From: Kingdonia uniflora
Lineage: Eukaryota > Streptophyta > Magnoliopsida > Ranunculales > Circaeasteraceae
Direction: 5' to 3'
NCBI GenBank assembly: GCA_014058105.1
Contig: JACGCM010002037.1
Span: 186,001-250,000, forward strand
DNA length: 64,000 nt
The notes beneath the pieces are model-generated. The model saw only the letters and a list, made by a program, of their open reading frames with translations. It was not told where the DNA came from and did no database searches. How positions within the stretch are numbered: position 1 is the stretch's first letter; every line of letters begins with the position of its first letter. Below, piece after piece: positions 60,261-64,000 of the stretch. Both the position numbers and the translations under genes were made by a program.

Positions 60261-60649
60261 TGCTAGAAGTAAACGAGATTTTCTATCTTACATGGATAAG
60301 TCATGACATTGGCCGACACGTCTTCTTTTGCTCTTGTTTGATTCTTTGACAATCTGAGTCTCAACGAAATGGCAGAGTGTGATTTGGTATAAGTGCTTCT
60401 CGGCTGCTAGTTTTTCGATTTTTACAGCTTCTACAAAGATTTTGTAACTCCCATTCTTGTAACTCTCAATGTCCACGATGTACTCACGCATTCGTCCATC
60501 AGCAAAGATGTATTCCAACAGTCGTTATAAGGCAAAACAGTGTTCTGTCCCATGATGTCGGACCTTATGGTGAATGCAATATGGCTTGTTCTCAATGGGT
60601 TGAATATATTATGCATTGCGAATGAATCTATCTTTTTATAGTATAGGAT

Positions 60650-61933
60650 AAATGCTGGCTATGGTCACGTTCATCTTTGGAAGACAAGGTTTTGGCAAGT
60701 TACTCCCCTTTCGAGGTCGCTCATCATTGGACTTTGTTCATTTCCTGTCTCCTCCTTGATTTGCAGTATGATTAAAATCTGGAATGGTAAATTGATCTCG
60801 AGCTGACAATGTTGATTTCTAAGGTTTCTGTCAGTCAGATACCATTCAGTCCAGGTCGATGTATCCGTTGACCTTTTCAATAATGTCTTCAAATATTGTC
60901 GACTTGTTTAGGACGAGGTATTCCTTTATCCTACCATCGACGAGAAAAGCGTTGGTAAAAACAGAAATAGAAATCTTTTGGTCAAGTCGATCCACTTTTT
61001 AAGCTAACTCTAAGAACTTTTTAGTAAATGTCTCGAGCTTCTCTCTTGGCATCTATTTGAGGCTGAAAAAAGAGTATAGATTTTCTTCCTCGTCCCTGTT
61101 GTGTGGGTAGTTCTTGACAAAGAGCTCGTGCAACTGTTCAAAAGTTATGATAGACCCTACGGGCAGTTAGTAAAACCACCATAGGGTTTGCATGATAAAC
61201 TGGTAGGAAAGAGCTGGCGTAAGATGTGGTTAGACATTGAATGTAGACATAAAGCATGCTGGAACTCTTGGACGTGCTCCACTGGATCAGTTCCTTTGTA
61301 CTTTCGAATCTTTGGGGTATGAAACCTGTGGGGACCTCGCCATCTAGCAGCTCCTGTATAATCGGGTTCTTCTGTAATCCATTATAGATTCCTTTAGCCA
61401 GAGTCTGAGCTTCGAGTAGTTCTTTTATTCATATGTCGACATGTTCCTGAGTCACATATTGTCGAGCTGCAGTGACTGGGCGTGTGATGTATTCATCACC
61501 AGGATTACGGTTGCCACTCCATTTACTTAAATGCTCTTTTGCTGGGACTCAAACTTTAGAGGTAGATTATCTGTCTGTCAGACTCTCGCCAGGCTATCCT
61601 CTATTTCTTGTTGGATCTCCTAGATTGAGATGGGCTCCATTTCCTGCTGTTGATGGTTAGATTGAAGCGCACCTCCTGCATGCTTGCCTTTCGGAGGAGG
61701 TCCTATTCTGTCATGGATAGAGATTTGCGAGCCTTTAGGCTGTACACGGCTTTGTTCTTCTGGGCAACAATCTGCTGACCATGTAGAACCTTTAATGCAT
61801 CCTACACACTCGCTAGCTGTTACTTTAGAGCTACATGTCTTTCGGTTTCAGAATTTAAAGTGGCGCGCAGATCTGCCAGTACAGCATTCTCATCTACTTG
61901 AACGATCGGCGTGCTCTTATCAGGTGGTGACAT
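60650..61933 (-). pseudogene. gag: gag of the outer element, decayed
   Basis: Starts MSPPDKSTPIVQVDENAVLA on the minus strand, then LRATLNSETERH. Past several stops and frame changes the gag core appears as YKGTDPVEHVQEFQHAL, matching YKGTDPKEHIQQY of the inner element, followed by decayed remains down to the protease. The start was chosen as the first ATG after the primer-binding site. Confidence 0.75.
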
Positions 61934-61984
61934 TCTGAAAGAAGATGATCAGCAAAGTTTTGAGATGATGGGTTTGAGAACTTC

Positions 61985-62006
61985 AGCACCCACAGACGGT
62001 GCCAAA
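61985..62006 (-). other. Primer-binding site of the outer element
   Basis: Read minus, TTTGGCACCGTCTGTGGG directly follows the end of the 5' LTR. Confidence 0.65.
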
Positions 62007-62761
62007 TGTAATGGCCTAATTCTAAAATTCGAACTCAGCCTTCACACCAAAGGTATCTAGAATGCTCAAGAACAGTGAACAGTAGTTAACAAGATAATTT
62101 AGTGTGGAAAACCTTTGAATAGGTTAAAAACCACGACCTCTCTTGAGGATTTTTAGAAAGAGAAGATGATCTTATTCAAGTTGGTAACTAATTACAATGA
62201 GCACTCTGAGTGTATGGAATTTTAGGGTAAGGATTCTTCTGAATAGAATTGCCTGCCTCTATTCTGTTATTCTCTGGTTTTACTCATAGGTCTTACAATA
62301 TAATCGCTTGATGACCTTTAATATTCTTAATGGTGGACATTACAAAGTATATGTAGGATACTCTTTGACTAGATAGTGTAATATTCTGACTTCTGTTGCT
62401 GTACAATGGCTCTATTGATGACTGTACAGTTACATAAACCAAACTGTAGCTGTTGAGGTCGAAAGTGATGTTTCGAACTGAGGAGAGTTGATTATGGCTT
62501 TAGTAGTACTTCCTGTATGCTGATGAGATTGAGGATGAAGCTTGAGTCTGAGATATAAAATAAGCTATTGCAAGACGGCTCTCAACCAAGTGTACGAAGA
62601 TTACTATAGACGCATGGTGCTGGTTGAGAAATTCGTGCTGTCTATCTTTCTTGATGTTGTTACTTTGCTTTTGACTGTGCCACGTGCTCCATTGGTGAGA
62701 CTGAAAGCTCATGTTGGTCAAATATGAAGCTTGAGTTTTAGATGCAGTATAAGCCACTATA
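62007..62761 (-). repeat. 5' LTR of the outer element
   Basis: Starts TGTAATGGCC on the plus strand and ends CCACTATA. Full-length partner of 32892-33645. Confidence 0.93.
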
Positions 62762-62766
62762 GGTTC

Positions 62767-63153
62767 CATTTTAGAAACTAATTTATCTGAAATAGTACCA
62801 AATACATTAATCGACAACAGAATTCTACTATAGATTGGGAAACTAAACACCTAATTTGGAATAGAATTGCATCCTTCTTGGAAATCCATTAGATCTTATG
62901 TTTGTAAATTGTATGATTGCTTGGAAGAAAAATTGAGAAGAAATTATAACGGGTAAATTTTGGTTGAAGACTTGAACTTATATGAGTGAAGGAAAACGTG
63001 AGATGAAAGGGCAAAAAGGGATTGGAAAGATTTTTTTTTGCCACGATTTAACTTTAATTTTCCATGGGTTAACTCCGTCCTCAACTTGCAATAGCACAAG
63101 CCTGTGGCAAATTCCAAAAGAGACTGTGGTAAAATTTGAATTTTGGTGTAGTG
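62767..63153 (+). repeat. Right CACTA arm, subterminal repeats and terminus
   Basis: After the LTR element, CACTA DNA resumes. Near the end GCCACGATTTAAC, CCATGGGTTAACTCCG, CTGTGGCAAATTCC and CTGTGGTAAAATTTG repeat the left subterminal words, and the element ends TTGGTGTAGTG. Confidence 0.75.
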
Positions 63154-64000
63154 TCACTTAAAGAAATATTTCACAGTTTTTATTAATCAATCCATTAACT
63201 TTAGACGAAGGGATTTTATCTTTGATAAATTTGTTCCTAGAAATGTTTTTTTTCTTCCCAAATGGGTTTGTTTGATCCTATAGTTTTGGTTTCTCCCTTG
63301 CGTGGGCTTACTCACATTTCTTTTATGAGTATTCGCTGGATTGAATCCATAACAGTTGCTTATGCTAATGGTAAGAACGGGTCTTTGAACAGTTGAATCT
63401 CATCTCGATACATTTTTTCCTAGATAAAAACCTGTGAAGCTGCTCTATTACTTTAAGTACAATTAATTGATGTATTTCCAAGTAAAGATTTAGTGACTAA
63501 CATGATAACAAAGAATATAAAAAAATGTACGATGTTCTTATCAAAGGAGGTAAGAGCAGAATGAATCAGAAAATCCGTTATGAGTTATTAGCCTCAATGA
63601 AGAAGGGAATATACTATGCAGAGTTTGCAAATTATAGTCACCTCACTCCAGTTTCTCAGAAATTCTATAAAAATCTATTAAAGCTCATACTTTCACCTTC
63701 CGATACTGAAATGGGTAATCCACCAAATCTTTGATAGTTTAAGTATATTTGGGTGGCAGACACTCTCGAAGTCCTTAAACTTTAGCTTAGAGTTCTCCTT
63801 GGCACTATAATGGTTGTCATCAAGTAACTTCGTATCATTTTCAGAATCACTCTTGTATGCAAACATATCCGGTCTTTGATCCGCTTCTCCACACTGAACA
63901 CAAATATCTCGAAAGCATGACACCCGCCTCTCGTATCCCAAGGTCACCCTCCTGTTTAGGATGGCATACTTCCTTCCATTTCTTGAGGTACAATGATTTC
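63154..64000. other. Right flank, possible LINE remnant on the minus strand
   Basis: No gene is certain. Near 63985-63925 on the minus strand the frame LKKWKEVCHPKQEGDLGIRE resembles the W-x-x-V-C-x-P-K-x-E-G-G-L-G-(I/L)-R region after the RT of plant LINEs, then the frame is lost. An 84-codon minus frame (63947-63693) and a 69-codon plus frame (63525-63734) have no recognised features. Confidence 0.3.

Larger units (their letters stand above)
32892..62761 (-). mobile_element. Outer Ty3/gypsy Tat-like LTR retrotransposon, minus orientation
   Basis: Two long direct repeats (32892-33645 and 62007-62761) bound the element, each starting TG and ending CA or TA. Flanking 5-mers are GGTTT (32887-32891) and GGTTC (62762-62766), a 4/5 target duplication. 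Reading minus from the right LTR: primer-binding site, gag, protease, RT, RNase H, second RNase H, integrase, a 44-bp tandem repeat, a long antisense ORF, short antisense ORFs, polypurine tract, left LTR. Two RNase H domains and a large 3' region with an antisense ORF are known of the plant Tat lineage. Without the inner insertion it is about 15.6 kb. All coding parts carry stops or shifts. By eye the LTRs differ at roughly 13% of positions, mostly transitions. Confidence 0.9.
3595..63153 (+). mobile_element. Giant CACTA (En/Spm) transposon with captured genes and nested LTR elements
   Basis: The left end begins CACTACACCAA and the right end finishes with its exact complement, TTGGTGTAGTG. 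Flanking trinucleotides are ACA and TCA, matching at two of three positions of a 3-bp target duplication. Both termini share subterminal words: CTGAGGTAAAATTT at 3731 and CTGTGGTAAAATTT at 63123, with GCCACGA, CCATGG and GTGGCAA on both sides. Within lie the two diagnostic CACTA genes, TNP2 (transposase-associated, tnp2, DUF4218 and DUF4216 regions) and TNP1 (Transposase_24 and TNP1/En/Spm regions). Subtracting the outer LTR element leaves about 29.7 kb of CACTA DNA, large even for this superfamily, because of captured gene fragments. What is inferred is that both termini belong to one insertion; they could come from two related copies. Confidence 0.72.

Noticed and set aside
3595..63153. tRNA, rRNA or CRISPR features
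   Set aside because: No cloverleaf-type tRNA with A and B boxes, no rRNA words and no spaced direct repeats of CRISPR type were seen; the regular 44-bp array has no spacers.

Overview
The window is nuclear DNA from a flowering plant, probably a eudicot: it is AT-rich, its genes are split by GT/AG introns, and nearly all recognisable coding sequence belongs to plant transposable elements or to broken pieces of plant genes. I see no complete host gene. No species can be named from the sequence alone.

Layout. Bases 1-2577 hold about 3.6 copies of a ~710-bp tandem repeat, followed by a possible first exon of a host gene (2812-2874), a run of 24 G (3258-3281) and a foldback MITE-like element (3361-3594). 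At 3595 begins a CACTA (En/Spm) DNA transposon with the terminus CACTACACCAA; the matching inverted terminus ends at 63153. Both ends carry the same kind of subterminal motifs. If this is one element, it spans 59.6 kb, of which about 29.7 kb is CACTA sequence and the rest a later retrotransposon insertion. It carries the canonical gene pair: a TNP2-type transposase (5977-9725, broken by stops and frameshifts) and a TNP1-type protein (five exons, 16384-22468) whose predicted exons are all open and in phase.

Between and around these two genes the CACTA element holds fragments of unrelated plant genes, many still bounded by splice sites: site-1 protease (10487-10606 and 12624-13572), the CIA1 WD40 protein (10984-11197, lying between the two site-1 protease pieces), a PHD-finger homeodomain protein of the HAT3.1/PRHA type (16963-18251, antisense, inside TNP1 intron 1) and a UBP1-like triple-RRM protein (26416-27755, antisense). 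There are also unidentified exon-like pieces and an organelle-like block in TNP1 intron 4. The transcription leader of TNP2 (about 4528-4720) is repeated upstream of TNP1 (about 16090-16290), which suggests that TNP1 uses a duplicated copy of the element's own promoter/leader.

The right half is a two-level nest of Ty3/gypsy LTR retrotransposons with features of the Tat lineage (two RNase H domains, a long 3' region with an antisense ORF). The outer one (32892-62761, minus orientation, 754/755-bp LTRs, 4/5-matching target duplication) is interrupted by the inner one (34285-48522, plus orientation, 620/621-bp LTRs, perfect TCATC duplication). Both have decayed gag-protease-RT-RNase H-RNase H-integrase. 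In both, the region between integrase and 3' LTR carries tandem repeats followed by a long antisense coiled-coil ORF and a second short antisense ORF beginning M-V-x-T-R. Both proteases have Tyr where the catalytic Asp should be. The right flank (63154-64000) may hold a LINE remnant.
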